The position numbers were made by a program, and so were the translations under genes. A DNA stretch of 64,000 nucleotides, from NCBI RefSeq assembly GCF_016624945.1, contig NZ_JACVUI010000001.1, forward strand, positions 248,001 to 312,000. Reading direction: 5' to 3'. This document shows positions 1-8,418 of the stretch, one piece after another. How positions within the stretch are numbered: the first letter of the stretch is position 1; every line of letters begins with the position of its first letter. The stretch is from Acinetobacter sp. S54. Lineage in GTDB: Bacteria > Pseudomonadota > Gammaproteobacteria > Pseudomonadales > Moraxellaceae. Below the pieces are notes generated by a model, which saw nothing but the letters and a program-made list of their open reading frames with translations, was not told where the DNA came from and made no database searches.

Positions 1-129
1 ATCTTGTTGAACAAGTTTACGGAAAATATCGATTTCTGGATTGTTCCATGGGCGAGTTAGCCCACACATTTCCCAAAGATTAATGACGTCATCAAGATCG
101 GACTGGATAAATTGGCGAATCATAAACAT
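1..129 (-). CDS. GNAT acetyltransferase, YpeA-like (5' part only)
   Basis: Reading the minus strand from 129 gives an open frame of 43 codons that leaves the window at position 1. It begins [20 protein letters not shown] and continues with a [15 protein letters not shown] segment. This matches my memory of the N-terminus of E. coli YpeA, where LRPWNDPEMDIERK follows a similar IR-x-F start. YpeA is a GNAT-fold N-acetyltransferase of unknown substrate. The CoA-binding part lies outside the window. The start is either the ATG at 129 or the one at 123; neither has a strong ribosome site. A terminator at 208-243 separates it from the CoA-transferase gene upstream on the same strand, so it probably has its own promoter in 130-207. 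Confidence 0.75.
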   Translation of the reverse strand, partial: MFMIRQFIQSDLDDVINLWEMCGLTRPWNNPEIDIFRKLVQQD

Positions 130-207
130 GGAATTTTCTACTTGTTATTGTGTTGCTTTAAGATAATCGAAAACAATCCATTTGATAAGTCGCTAAAGAA
201 TATCTAC

Positions 208-243
208 AAAAAAAAGCACCCAAGGGCAGTAGGGTGCTTTTTT
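208..243 (-). terminator. Rho-independent terminator of the CoA-transferase gene
   Basis: AAAAAAGCACCC (ending at 221) pairs with GGGTGCTTTTTT (232-243) around a 10-nt loop. The A/T tracts flank both arms, so it could work in both directions. It lies 20 nt past the stop codon of the minus-strand gene at 263. Confidence 0.85.
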
Positions 244-262
244 AACTGACTAAAACTGAAGA

Positions 263-1777
263 TTAAGCAGATTTTGCCTGAGCTTCTGCAACTAGCATAT
301 GACCAGTTTCTTCAAAGTTACTATGCCATGACAACGCTTCACGTAGAATATGCGGAGTATGACCACCTTTGGCGCATGAGCGATCGAAGTAATCGTTTAA
401 AGCCCCTTGGTAAAGTGGATGTACACAATTATCAATGATGGCACGAGCGCGTTCACGCGGTGCTAATCCACGTAAATCAGCAAGACCTTGTTCAGTCACT
501 AGAATGTCAACATCGTGTTCGCTATGATCAACGTGAGAAACCATTGGTACGATTGAAGAAATATCCCCACCTTTAGCAATTGATTTGGTTACAAAAATTG
601 CAAGATGAGCATTACGGGCAAAGTCGCCTGAACCCCCAATACCATTCATCATTTTTGTACCACAAACGTGTGTTGAGTTCACATTGCCGTAGATGTCAAA
701 CTCAAGGGCAGTGTTAATTCCAATAATACCTAAACGGCGTACTAATTCTGGATGATTTGAAATCTCCTGAGGACGTAACACCAATTTATCTTTATAAGCT
801 TCGATATTGCCAAAGACTTTTTCACCACATTTAGCTGAAAGAGTAATCGAGCTACCAGATGCAAATTTCATTTTGCCAGCATCAATGAGTTCAAAGGTAC
901 AGTCTTGTAATACTTCTGAATACATGACCAAATCTTCGAAATTAGAGTCTTTTAGACCAGTAAGTACGGCATTGGCAATCGAACCAATACCTGCTTGTAA
1001 TGGGCCAAGATTTTTCGGTAAACGACCTTCCGCGACTTCTTTTTCAAAGAAAGCAATTAGATGGTTAGCAATGCCTTGAGTTTCATCATCTGGTAAGGTC
1101 ACAGTTGATGGTGAATCGGAGGTATCATTGAATACGATACCCACGATTTTCGCTGGATCAATTTGAATTGCAGTTGTACCAATGCGTTCATCAACCTTGG
1201 TTAATGGAATAGGCTGACGGGTAGGACGATAGGTTGGAATATAAATATCGTGCAAACCTTCAAAAGCTTCGCTTAAAGAGGTATTGATTTCTACAATTAC
1301 TTTTTCTGCAAAAATCGCAAAACTCGCAGAGTTACCTACAGAAGTCGTTGGAATAATGCCACCATCTTCAGTAATCGCAATTGCTTCAATCACCGCTACA
1401 TCAGGACGTTTTAATTGTAAGTTACGCATTTGTTCAACAGTTTCAGACAAATGCTGATCGATAAACATGACTTCGCCATTGTTGATTGCGCGACGTAAAG
1501 TATTATCGACTTGGAAAGGCAAACGACGAGCTAAAACACCCGCTTCGGTCAATTGTTTGTCTAGATCGTTTCCTAAACTTGCCCCAGTGATGAGGGTGAT
1601 TTTTAAAGGATTAACTTTTGCATGTTCCACTAGAGCTTGTGGAACAGCTTTAGCTTCACCTGCACGAGTAAAACCACTCATACCGACTGTCATGCCGTCT
1701 TGGATAAATTCAGCTGCCTGAGCGGCACTGATCACTTTGTCATGGAGGGAGGCTAATCGAATACGATCTAAAGACAT
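263..1777 (-). CDS. Acetyl-CoA hydrolase/transferase family, probable succinyl-CoA:acetate CoA-transferase
   Basis: 504 aa, the usual length of the Cat1/AarC/Ach1 family of class I CoA-transferases. These move CoA between acyl-CoA and a carboxylate such as succinate or acetate, through a glutamyl-CoA thioester. Visible family features are MYSEVLQD (containing the likely catalytic Glu), the glycine-rich GIGGSGDFARNA loop, and a C-terminal RGLAPRERA segment. It is a cytosolic enzyme that can replace succinyl-CoA synthetase or detoxify acetate. The ATG at 1777 is preceded by a GAGAG-type ribosome site. It is monocistronic: terminator downstream, about 200 nt without a gene upstream. The substrate pair (succinate/acetate versus propionate) cannot be read from the sequence, so I give no symbol. 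Confidence 0.9.
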   Translation of the reverse strand: MSLDRIRLASLHDKVISAAQAAEFIQDGMTVGMSGFTRAGEAKAVPQALVEHAKVNPLKITLITGASLGNDLDKQLTEAGVLARRLPFQVDNTLRRAINNGEVMFIDQHLSETVEQMRNLQLKRPDVAVIEAIAITEDGGIIPTTSVGNSASFAIFAEKVIVEINTSLSEAFEGLHDIYIPTYRPTRQPIPLTKVDERIGTTAIQIDPAKIVGIVFNDTSDSPSTVTLPDDETQGIANHLIAFFEKEVAEGRLPKNLGPLQAGIGSIANAVLTGLKDSNFEDLVMYSEVLQDCTFELIDAGKMKFASGSSITLSAKCGEKVFGNIEAYKDKLVLRPQEISNHPELVRRLGIIGINTALEFDIYGNVNSTHVCGTKMMNGIGGSGDFARNAHLAIFVTKSIAKGGDISSIVPMVSHVDHSEHDVDILVTEQGLADLRGLAPRERARAIIDNCVHPLYQGALNDYFDRSCAKGGHTPHILREALSWHSNFEETGHMLVAEAQAKSA

Positions 1778-1984
1778 GGCTTACTCTCAATCTTGTTTAT
1801 TGCATAGGAGGGGATTGTACCTACTCTGCAATAGATATGGAGGCATGTTAGGCTAAGGTCTAATTTTTATAAAAAATGTGGGTATAAATATTATTGATGA
1901 TTTTAACTATTTGATTATTAATAAATAAAAAATGATTATTTAATGAGCTTGCTAAGTTGTTTGTTGTTTTTTTAGACAAAAGTA

Positions 1985-3442
1985 TTAGAAGCGATCTGAT
2001 AATGTTTGCTTGATTTTATTCAGCGGATTTACGGTATGGCTTTCCTCTTGTAAATGCTTGGGTAAAGGCAATGAGATAATCGCTTCAAGCCCACCTTGTG
2101 GACGATTATGAATCAATAATTCACCCTGATGAATGTCTACAATTCGTTTGACAATTGCCAGGCCTAAGCCACTACCTTGTACGGTACGTGCGGCATTACC
2201 ACGGACAAAAGGTTGCATCAACTCTTCAATCTGATCTTCAGGAATGCCTTCACCATGATCTGCAACGCTAATTAAAATATGTTCGCTTTCTACATGGGCG
2301 CTTAATTCAATTGGTTCGGCGCCATAGCGTTTGGCATTATTAATGAGATTGGCAATCAGACGCTTTAAAGACAAACTCCGTGCAGGAATAATCGGCACAT
2401 CCTGCGCCTGAAAACGAATATCCAACGGTTTGAATTGCACGACTAATTCTTGCAATAAGATATTAATATTGGTTTCACGCAGTTCTTCATCTGAACCATC
2501 ACGCATATAAGAAATGAACTGATTTAAAATCGCATCCATATCATCGACATCATAGATCAAGCCTTCACGGAAAAATTCATCAGGCAGCATTTCGGCGGTT
2601 AAACGAATGCGGGTCAAGGGTGTTCTTAGATCATGAGAAATGCCTGCCAGCATAATGCGGCGATCACGTTCCGTTTGTTCAAGTGTATAAATCATATGAT
2701 TAAACGCTTGATTGACCTCACGAATTTCCTGTGGCCCATGATTGGTTTCGAGATAAGGTGCTTTGCCTGTTTTACTATATTCATTGGCCGCATTTTGTAG
2801 GCGTCGCAAGGGGCGATTTAGCTGGCGTACCAGTGTTAAAATAATAATACTGGCAATAATGGGAACGCCCAATAACCAGCCAAAAATAAGCTCAGGACTA
2901 TAGTTGGCATAGGTTTTAAGCGGCTCACGTACCCAATTGCCATTCATTTCTGGCGTTTGAATCCAAATGCGGGGACTGGGTTTGAACTGAAAATAGACGG
3001 TTACGTCTTTAACATTCAGCTCTTTGGCTAGCTTATCTTCGACATTATTGGTGAAAAAATCTGCAATGACTTTGTTGCGGACATTCGGATATTCTTTTGG
3101 ATTGGTAATGTACTCGATCCCAATCCGGTTTTTCAGCCAGGTATCTATATCGACTTCGTTATCGCGATGAAAAATACGAATATCAGGATTGTTAACGAGT
3201 TCGAGTTCAATTGCCAAATAACGGGCATGTTGCTGTATTTCAGGTAAATACAGAGTTCGCCAGAAAAACCACAGAGACATTACCAGACTAAACAAAACGA
3301 CGAAAACCACCAAAACTGCTGTACGCATGGCAGCAGAGCGTGGTTTTATTTTGTCAAGAAACCGTTCCCAAGGCGTACGTTTACGTTCTGAGTAGGCAAC
3401 AAAATCAGTGTAGTCCTGTGGAGTGACTGGATCGAGCTTCAA
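1985..3442 (-). CDS. envZ: Osmosensor histidine kinase EnvZ
   Basis: 485 aa inner-membrane sensor kinase. It has one membrane segment near residues 40-62, a periplasmic sensor region, a second membrane segment near 185-205, a HAMP linker, and the H-box ISHDLRTPLTRIRLTAEM with phospho-acceptor His270. The ATP-binding domain follows, with N-box NLINNAKRYG, G1 DHGEGIP and G2 GSGLGLAIV. The H-box and HAMP region are EnvZ-type. It lies 22 nt after ompR and should be co-transcribed and translationally coupled. The start is a TTG at 3442 with AGGA 7 nt upstream; a TAG lies in frame just above it, so no earlier start is possible. An overlapping ATG-CAT-TGA mini-frame covers the start (see findings). 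Confidence 0.92.
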   Translation of the reverse strand: MKLDPVTPQDYTDFVAYSERKRTPWERFLDKIKPRSAAMRTAVLVVFVVLFSLVMSLWFFWRTLYLPEIQQHARYLAIELELVNNPDIRIFHRDNEVDIDTWLKNRIGIEYITNPKEYPNVRNKVIADFFTNNVEDKLAKELNVKDVTVYFQFKPSPRIWIQTPEMNGNWVREPLKTYANYSPELIFGWLLGVPIIASIIILTLVRQLNRPLRRLQNAANEYSKTGKAPYLETNHGPQEIREVNQAFNHMIYTLEQTERDRRIMLAGISHDLRTPLTRIRLTAEMLPDEFFREGLIYDVDDMDAILNQFISYMRDGSDEELRETNINILLQELVVQFKPLDIRFQAQDVPIIPARSLSLKRLIANLINNAKRYGAEPIELSAHVESEHILISVADHGEGIPEDQIEELMQPFVRGNAARTVQGSGLGLAIVKRIVDIHQGELLIHNRPQGGLEAIISLPLPKHLQEESHTVNPLNKIKQTLSDRF

Positions 3443-3464
3443 TGCATTATCCTAAAGCAAGGGT

Positions 3465-4229
3465 TTATTCAGCGCCATCTGGTACAAAGACATAGCCCAC
3501 ACCCCAAACTGTCTGAATATAACGCGCGCGTGCTGGATTTTCTTCAATCAGACGACGTAAACGGGAGACTTGAACGTCAATTGAACGCTCCATTGCGCCC
3601 CATTCACGACCACGTGCTAGATTCATGAGCTTATCGCGTGTTAGGGGTTCACGTGGATGTTGCACCAATGCTTTAAGAACCGCAAATTCACCAGTGGTTA
3701 AAGTTACCACTTGTCCTTCGCGAGTCAGAGTTCGAGTAGATAGATCCAGTGACCAAGGACCAAAACTCACCACTTCCATTTGCTGACTTGGTGCACCTGG
3801 AACTTCACGTACCTGACGACGTAGTACTGCACGAATACGAGCGAGTAACTCGTTTGGATTAAATGGTTTTGGTAAATAATCATCTGCGCCAGCTTCCAGA
3901 CCTGCGATACGGTCTGAGTCGCTACCACGCGCGGTTAGCATAATAATTGGAGTGTCAATGTTAGACTGACGTAGTCGACGACAAATACTTAAGCCATCTT
4001 CGACAGGCAACATAAAATCCAGAACAATCAATGAAAATAATTCACGCTGCAACAAACGATCCATCTGGGTCGCATCGTGTGCAGTTTTAACCACAAAACC
4101 TTTATCTTCTAGGAACCGTTGTAAAAGGGTGCGTAAACGCACATCATCATCGACCACCAAGATGCGTTCGACACGATCGGTTTCGTTTTGTACAGCTTCA
4201 TTATTTTCAGCAGGTACAACTAAACTCAT
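3465..4229 (-). CDS. ompR: Response regulator OmpR
   Basis: 254 aa. An N-terminal receiver domain carries the acidic VVDDD patch, phospho-acceptor Asp71 (in LDFMLP) and the conserved Lys in LPKPF. A C-terminal OmpR/PhoB winged helix follows (LTTGEFAVLKAL, RSIDVQVSRLRRLIE, VWGVGYVF). It is the partner of the adjacent kinase EnvZ; in Acinetobacter this pair influences envelope and osmotic responses. The N-terminus is about 15 residues longer than in E. coli OmpR. The ATG at 4229 has a strong ribosome site (AGGGAG, 7-nt spacing). A perfect 8-bp inverted repeat sits about 65-80 bp upstream (4292-4310). Confidence 0.93.
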   Translation of the reverse strand: MSLVVPAENNEAVQNETDRVERILVVDDDVRLRTLLQRFLEDKGFVVKTAHDATQMDRLLQRELFSLIVLDFMLPVEDGLSICRRLRQSNIDTPIIMLTARGSDSDRIAGLEAGADDYLPKPFNPNELLARIRAVLRRQVREVPGAPSQQMEVVSFGPWSLDLSTRTLTREGQVVTLTTGEFAVLKALVQHPREPLTRDKLMNLARGREWGAMERSIDVQVSRLRRLIEENPARARYIQTVWGVGYVFVPDGAE

Positions 4230-4291
4230 GATGTACTCCCTTAATTTAAGTCAATATTTATAGCTTATTGGATCATTGCAGTATAATGCGG

Positions 4292-4310
4292 ATAGTCTTG
4301 TTAAGACTAT
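4292..4310. promoter_or_regulatory. Perfect 8-bp inverted repeat upstream of ompR
   Basis: ATAGTCTT-gtt-AAGACTAT, about 65-80 bp upstream of the ompR start codon and next to a TATAAT at 4282-4287. It could be an operator for a dimeric regulator, possibly autoregulatory. No regulator can be assigned from sequence alone. Confidence 0.4.
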
Positions 4311-4740
4311 GTATCAATTTGCTCAAAATTACAATTTTCCGTGTGATTTGAAACCAAAAAACAACATGTTAAAGCGTTTTTGTGAGGATGCTAGTTGTAG
4401 CTGTGTAGCGCCTCAATTTTATCATGTCATATGTTTATATTCTTTGACTAAATCCTTGTTTTTTTAATTAAAATTAAATAAATATGCATTATTCTTCATC
4501 GTTAAAAGAATAGATTGTCATATTTTGCTTATATTCATATGAAAATTTATAGAAACAGGATGCTTTCTTTTCTATCTAAAAGGCATTGGCAAAAGCATCG
4601 GATTTTTAGGTAATGAATGGAGTAATGGCTAAAAGAGACTTTTTTTGTGATGAAAAGTTGAGCTAGAATAAATAAAAATGCCTAAAAATTGAAAAAAATG
4701 CAGGTTTAATTCAAAATTTCGTTTTTAATACGCAAAACAA

Positions 4741-4771
4741 TTGTGGATTTTATAGACTCGGTCTTTATAAT
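4741..4771 (+). promoter_or_regulatory. Candidate tex promoter
   Basis: A perfect TATAAT (-10) at 4766-4771 lies about 38 nt ahead of the tex start codon. The best -35 is TTGTGG at 4741-4746 with a long 19-bp spacer, so only the -10 element is convincing. Confidence 0.45.
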
Positions 4772-4809
4772 CATTGCTTTTAAACTTTAGCCTTGTGGAA
4801 TCAAATACG

Positions 4810-7167
4810 ATGACTGACTTAGTTCAGCAGTTGGCAAGCGAACTTGCCGTACGTCCAAACCAAGTAGAAGCTGCCATTCGTTTAATTGATGAAGGTGCTA
4901 GCGTTCCATTTATTGCACGTTACCGTAAAGAAGTAACGCAGGGTTTGGATGATACACAACTGCGCCAGTTAGATACCCGCTTGGCTTATTTACGTGATTT
5001 GTATGAACGTCGTGAGAAAGTCATCGAGTCATTAAAAGAACAAAACAAGTTATCGGATGATTTATTAGCACGGGTCAATGCGGCTGAAACTAAAAATGCG
5101 CTCGAAGAAATCTATGCGCCCTATCGTCCAAAACGTACCAGTAAATCGTTTAAAGCCAAAGAAGCTGGTCTTGGGCCTGCCGCAGAAAAAATTCTGCATG
5201 AAAATGTTGAACCTGTAGATGCTTTAGCAGGCTTTAGCCATGAAGATTATCCAGATGCTGAAAGCCAATTGGATGCCGTACAGCATATTATTATTGATGA
5301 ATGGGCACAAAATATTGCCCTAACGACAGAGCTGAAGGCAGTGTTTGCCAAAAGTGCGCTGTTAAAAAGCGCAGTTGCGTCAGAAGAGAAAAAAGAAGTT
5401 GGCAAAAAATTTCGCGATTATTTTGAATTTTCAGAAAATCTGAATAAAGTCCCATCTCATCGCCTATTAGCGATGCTACGTGGTCGTCAGGAAAATGTAT
5501 TGGGTTTAAAAGTTGATGGTGAAGATGAAGCACCTTTGGCACGTATTGAGACCGAATATAATCTTGACCAAATTCAACCTCAAGCTCGTCAGGAATTTTT
5601 AAAGCAAACTGCTAAATTATTCTGGCTTGGTAAAATCCGTCCTCAAATTGAACATTCACTTTTGACTGAAAAACGTTTGGCAGCAGAAGCAGAAGCAATG
5701 GATGTATTTGCTGAAAACTTACGTCATTTATTATTATCTGCTCCAGCGGGTGGGCGTACTACATTAGGTGTAGACCCTGGGATTCGTACGGGTGTGAAGC
5801 TTGCAGTAGTGAGCGATGCGGGTGATGTTTTGGCGTACAGCACTATTTATCCATTTGCGCCAAAAGAAGACAAAGAAGGTTCAATCACTGAGTTGGCCCG
5901 TTTATGTCGTGAATATAATGTTGATCTGATTGCGATTGGCAATGGCACAGCAAGTCGTGAGACCGAAGCCGTTGTAGCAGAAATGATGGCAGCAAACTCT
6001 GACTTAAAATTGACGCGAGTTTCGGTCAGTGAAGCGGGTGCATCTGTATATTCAGCCAGTGAATTGGCCGCATCCGAATTGCCTGAGTTAGATGTCTCAA
6101 TTCGTGGTGCAGTATCGATTGCGCGTCGTTTGCAGGATCCGTTGGCTGAGCTAGTTAAAATCGATCCAAAATCGATTGGTGTGGGTCAATACCAGCATGA
6201 TGTGAACCAGACTGGTTTGGCTAAAACTCTGGATGCCGTTGTTGAGGATTGTGTAAATGCGGTAGGTGTGGACGTGAATACTGCATCTTCAGCTATTTTG
6301 GGGTATATCGCAGGTTTAAATAAAGCGATTGCTCAACAGATTGTAGAATACCGTAAAGAAAATGGTCGTTTTGAAAATCGTCAAGCTTTGAAAAAAGTGC
6401 CACGTTTGGGGGAGCGTACTTTTGAACAGGCAGCAGGTTTCTTGCGTATTCAAAATGGTTCAGAACCGTTGGATGCATCTGCGGTACACCCAGAAAGTTA
6501 TGGTTTGGTGGAAAAAATTGTAGAAGCCAAAGCAACTACAGTGAAAGACATTATTGGCAATACTGAAATTATTCGTCAGGTTAAAGCTGATGAATTTGTT
6601 GATGAAACGTTTGGTTTACCGACCATTCAGGATGTATTGACTGAACTTGAAAAACCGGGCCGTGATCCACGTCCAGAATTTCGCACAGCTAAATTCCGCG
6701 AAGACATTACTGAAGTAGCTCAATTAACTGAAGGCATGCAGCTTGAAGGGGTGGTGACGAATGTGACCAACTTTGGTGCATTTGTAGACGTTGGTGTACA
6801 TCAGGATGGTTTGGTACATATTTCTGAATTGGCGAATGAGTTTGTTTCGGATCCTCATAAAGTAGTGAAACCGGGACAGATTGTCCAAGTGCGTGTGCTC
6901 ACCGTCGACGCTGAGCGTAATCGTGTGAATTTAAGTATGCGCCCTGAAGGTTCACAGGCGCCTGCAAAAGCGCAGCGTCCACCGCGCCGTGATCAACAAG
7001 AGCCACGTGAAGAACGTAAACCTCAGGGGAAACGTCCTCCTCAGGCTGCTCGTCAAAATGATCAGTCAAAAAAACCACAACGTCCTAAGCAAGATAGGCC
7101 GCAGGAAAATAAAATCGGTGGTTTTGGTGCATTATTGTTACAGGCTGGGATTAAAGGGTCGAAGTAA
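4810..7167 (+). CDS. tex: RNA-binding transcriptional accessory protein Tex
   Basis: 785 aa from the ATG at 4810 (MTDLVQQLASEL), close to the usual 770-780. The frame is open up to a TTG at 4774 but that segment is unlike the family. In order: an N-terminal helical Tex region; the YqgF/RuvX-like nuclease fold (TTLGVDPGIRTGVKLAV near residues 325-345); helix-hairpin-helix repeats; and a C-terminal S1 RNA-binding domain (EGVVTNVTNFGAFVDVGVHQ). The tail of about 60 residues is rich in Arg, Pro, Gln and Lys and probably disordered. Tex is a conserved cytosolic nucleic-acid-binding factor tied to transcription and RNA processing. It is monocistronic and ends at a strong terminator. Confidence 0.93.
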   Translation: MTDLVQQLASELAVRPNQVEAAIRLIDEGASVPFIARYRKEVTQGLDDTQLRQLDTRLAYLRDLYERREKVIESLKEQNKLSDDLLARVNAAETKNALEEIYAPYRPKRTSKSFKAKEAGLGPAAEKILHENVEPVDALAGFSHEDYPDAESQLDAVQHIIIDEWAQNIALTTELKAVFAKSALLKSAVASEEKKEVGKKFRDYFEFSENLNKVPSHRLLAMLRGRQENVLGLKVDGEDEAPLARIETEYNLDQIQPQARQEFLKQTAKLFWLGKIRPQIEHSLLTEKRLAAEAEAMDVFAENLRHLLLSAPAGGRTTLGVDPGIRTGVKLAVVSDAGDVLAYSTIYPFAPKEDKEGSITELARLCREYNVDLIAIGNGTASRETEAVVAEMMAANSDLKLTRVSVSEAGASVYSASELAASELPELDVSIRGAVSIARRLQDPLAELVKIDPKSIGVGQYQHDVNQTGLAKTLDAVVEDCVNAVGVDVNTASSAILGYIAGLNKAIAQQIVEYRKENGRFENRQALKKVPRLGERTFEQAAGFLRIQNGSEPLDASAVHPESYGLVEKIVEAKATTVKDIIGNTEIIRQVKADEFVDETFGLPTIQDVLTELEKPGRDPRPEFRTAKFREDITEVAQLTEGMQLEGVVTNVTNFGAFVDVGVHQDGLVHISELANEFVSDPHKVVKPGQIVQVRVLTVDAERNRVNLSMRPEGSQAPAKAQRPPRRDQQEPREERKPQGKRPPQAARQNDQSKKPQRPKQDRPQENKIGGFGALLLQAGIKGSK

Positions 7168-7187
7168 TTTTTTAATTAGCTCATCAT

Positions 7188-7226
7188 AAAAAACCGCCAG
7201 TTTATTCCAGCTGGCGGTTTTTTTTA
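7188..7226. terminator. Bidirectional terminator between tex and acr1
   Basis: AAAAAACCGCCAG (7188-7200) pairs with CTGGCGGTTTTTT (7211-7223). The A-run before and T-run after the stem make it usable by tex (plus) and by the convergent acr1 gene (minus, ending at 7248). Confidence 0.9.
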
Positions 7227-7247
7227 TTGTCTCAATATATTAAAAAT

Positions 7248-8138
7248 TTACCAATGCTCTCCTGGAAAAATTCGAGCATAAGCTTTTTGCATCCAGTTGA
7301 GTTTTTCCTGCTTTTTCCCCACTGCCGCATCTGAACTTGGGAACAAATTAAAGCCAATCGACATAAATAAATTGTTCACTTCAGGCACCAAAGAATAGGT
7401 AATAGAAGCTAGACGACCTAAATTAGTCGCAATACGTTTAGGACGTTTAACCACCGCATAAGCGACTAGATCGGCGGCCTGTTCAGGTGAAAGCGTTGGA
7501 ACATAATTATAAATTTTGGTCGGCGCAATCATTGGAGTGCGTACCAATGGCATGTAGATAGAGGTAATGGAAATCTTATGTGAATGAACTTCCGCAGATA
7601 GACAACGACTAAAGGCATCCAATGCAGCTTTCGAGGCAACATAAGCGGAAAAGCGAGTCGCATTTGCCAGAACACCAATCGAGCTGATGTTGATAATTTG
7701 ACCACCTTTGCGGTTAATCATATGAGGCAAAATATTTAAAACCAAGCGCACTGCACCAAAGTAATTGAGTTGCATGGTACGTTCAAAATCGTGAAAACGA
7801 TCAATCGATTCATGAACTGCACGACGGATAGAACGTCCTGCATTATTGATAAGAATATCAATATGTTCGACCTGTTCCATAATTTGCTTGGCAACTTTGT
7901 CAATGCCATCCATATCGCTTAAATCGCATGGAAAGATTGAAGCTTTTCCACCTGCTTCAATAATCTCGGTTTGTACTTGTTCCAATGTTTCCTGAGTACG
8001 TGCCAGTAGTAGCACATGAGCACCTGCCGCTGCCATTTTCTTTGCGACCGTTAAACCGATGCCACTGGATGCACCAGTAATCAGAACGACTTTATTTTTG
8101 ACTTTCTCTTGAAAAAGAGTTTCAAGTTTTTTATTCAC
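7248..8138 (-). CDS. acr1: Fatty acyl-CoA reductase Acr1 (SDR family)
   Basis: 296 aa short-chain dehydrogenase/reductase, essentially the length of A. baylyi Acr1. It starts MNKKLETLFQEKVK and ends YARIFPGEHW, both as I remember for Acr1. The cofactor motif TGASSGIG lies near residues 21-28, then NNAG, the catalytic Ser of NISSIGV and the Tyr/Lys pair in SAYVASKAA. Acr1 reduces long-chain acyl-CoA to the fatty aldehyde, the first committed step to wax esters and a route used in alkane metabolism. The start is a GTG at 8138 with AGGGA 8 nt upstream. No other wax-ester gene (wax synthase/DGAT) is in the window. The resemblance is strong across the whole protein, so a generic SDR is unlikely. 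Confidence 0.88.
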   Translation of the reverse strand: MNKKLETLFQEKVKNKVVLITGASSGIGLTVAKKMAAAGAHVLLLARTQETLEQVQTEIIEAGGKASIFPCDLSDMDGIDKVAKQIMEQVEHIDILINNAGRSIRRAVHESIDRFHDFERTMQLNYFGAVRLVLNILPHMINRKGGQIINISSIGVLANATRFSAYVASKAALDAFSRCLSAEVHSHKISITSIYMPLVRTPMIAPTKIYNYVPTLSPEQAADLVAYAVVKRPKRIATNLGRLASITYSLVPEVNNLFMSIGFNLFPSSDAAVGKKQEKLNWMQKAYARIFPGEHW

Positions 8139-8368
8139 GCGTTTTTCCCTGAGCTCGGAAGTTGATCCGAAAGCTTTACTTGTTTTTTTACCATCTGGAT
8201 TTTTGGTGAAGAACTTTATTCAACCAAAGTCTAGTTCATTATTATTGGATTTAATTTTTAAAAAGTCTATATTTAAGTGTATGAATTTACAAATGTTTTT
8301 AGAGTAATTGCTCTAATTTTATTCTATGGTTAATAGACTTTTAACATAAAAAAGTAGGGATGCAAAAT

Positions 8369-8395
8369 AAAAAAAGTCCGTTCTTGGACGGACTT
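8369..8395 (-). terminator. Terminator of the sulfhydrylase gene
   Basis: AAGTCCGT (8374-8381) pairs with ACGGACTT (8388-8395). On the minus strand the stem is followed by a run of T (complement of the A-run at 8369-8375), 24 nt beyond the stop codon. Confidence 0.85.
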
Positions 8396-8418
8396 AAATA
8401 TGACGGGTTAAATTTTAT

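Larger units (their letters stand above)
4230..4809. other. Intergenic region between ompR and tex (about 580 bp)
   Basis: AT-rich, and no convincing gene found: the longest open frames lack ribosome sites and family features. It must hold the divergent promoters of ompR and tex. Visible structure: an inverted repeat ATAGTCTT-gtt-AAGACTAT at 4292-4310, and GATGCTTT (4559-4566) pairing with AAAGCATC (4592-4599) with a smaller CTTTT/AAAAG stem nested inside. A good -10 (TATAAT) for tex is at 4766-4771. Whether a small RNA is encoded near 4550-4620 cannot be decided by reading. Confidence 0.6.

Noticed and set aside
4276-4467. 63-codon open frame between ompR and tex
   Set aside because: No ribosome site, no family resemblance, and composition typical of AT-rich spacer.
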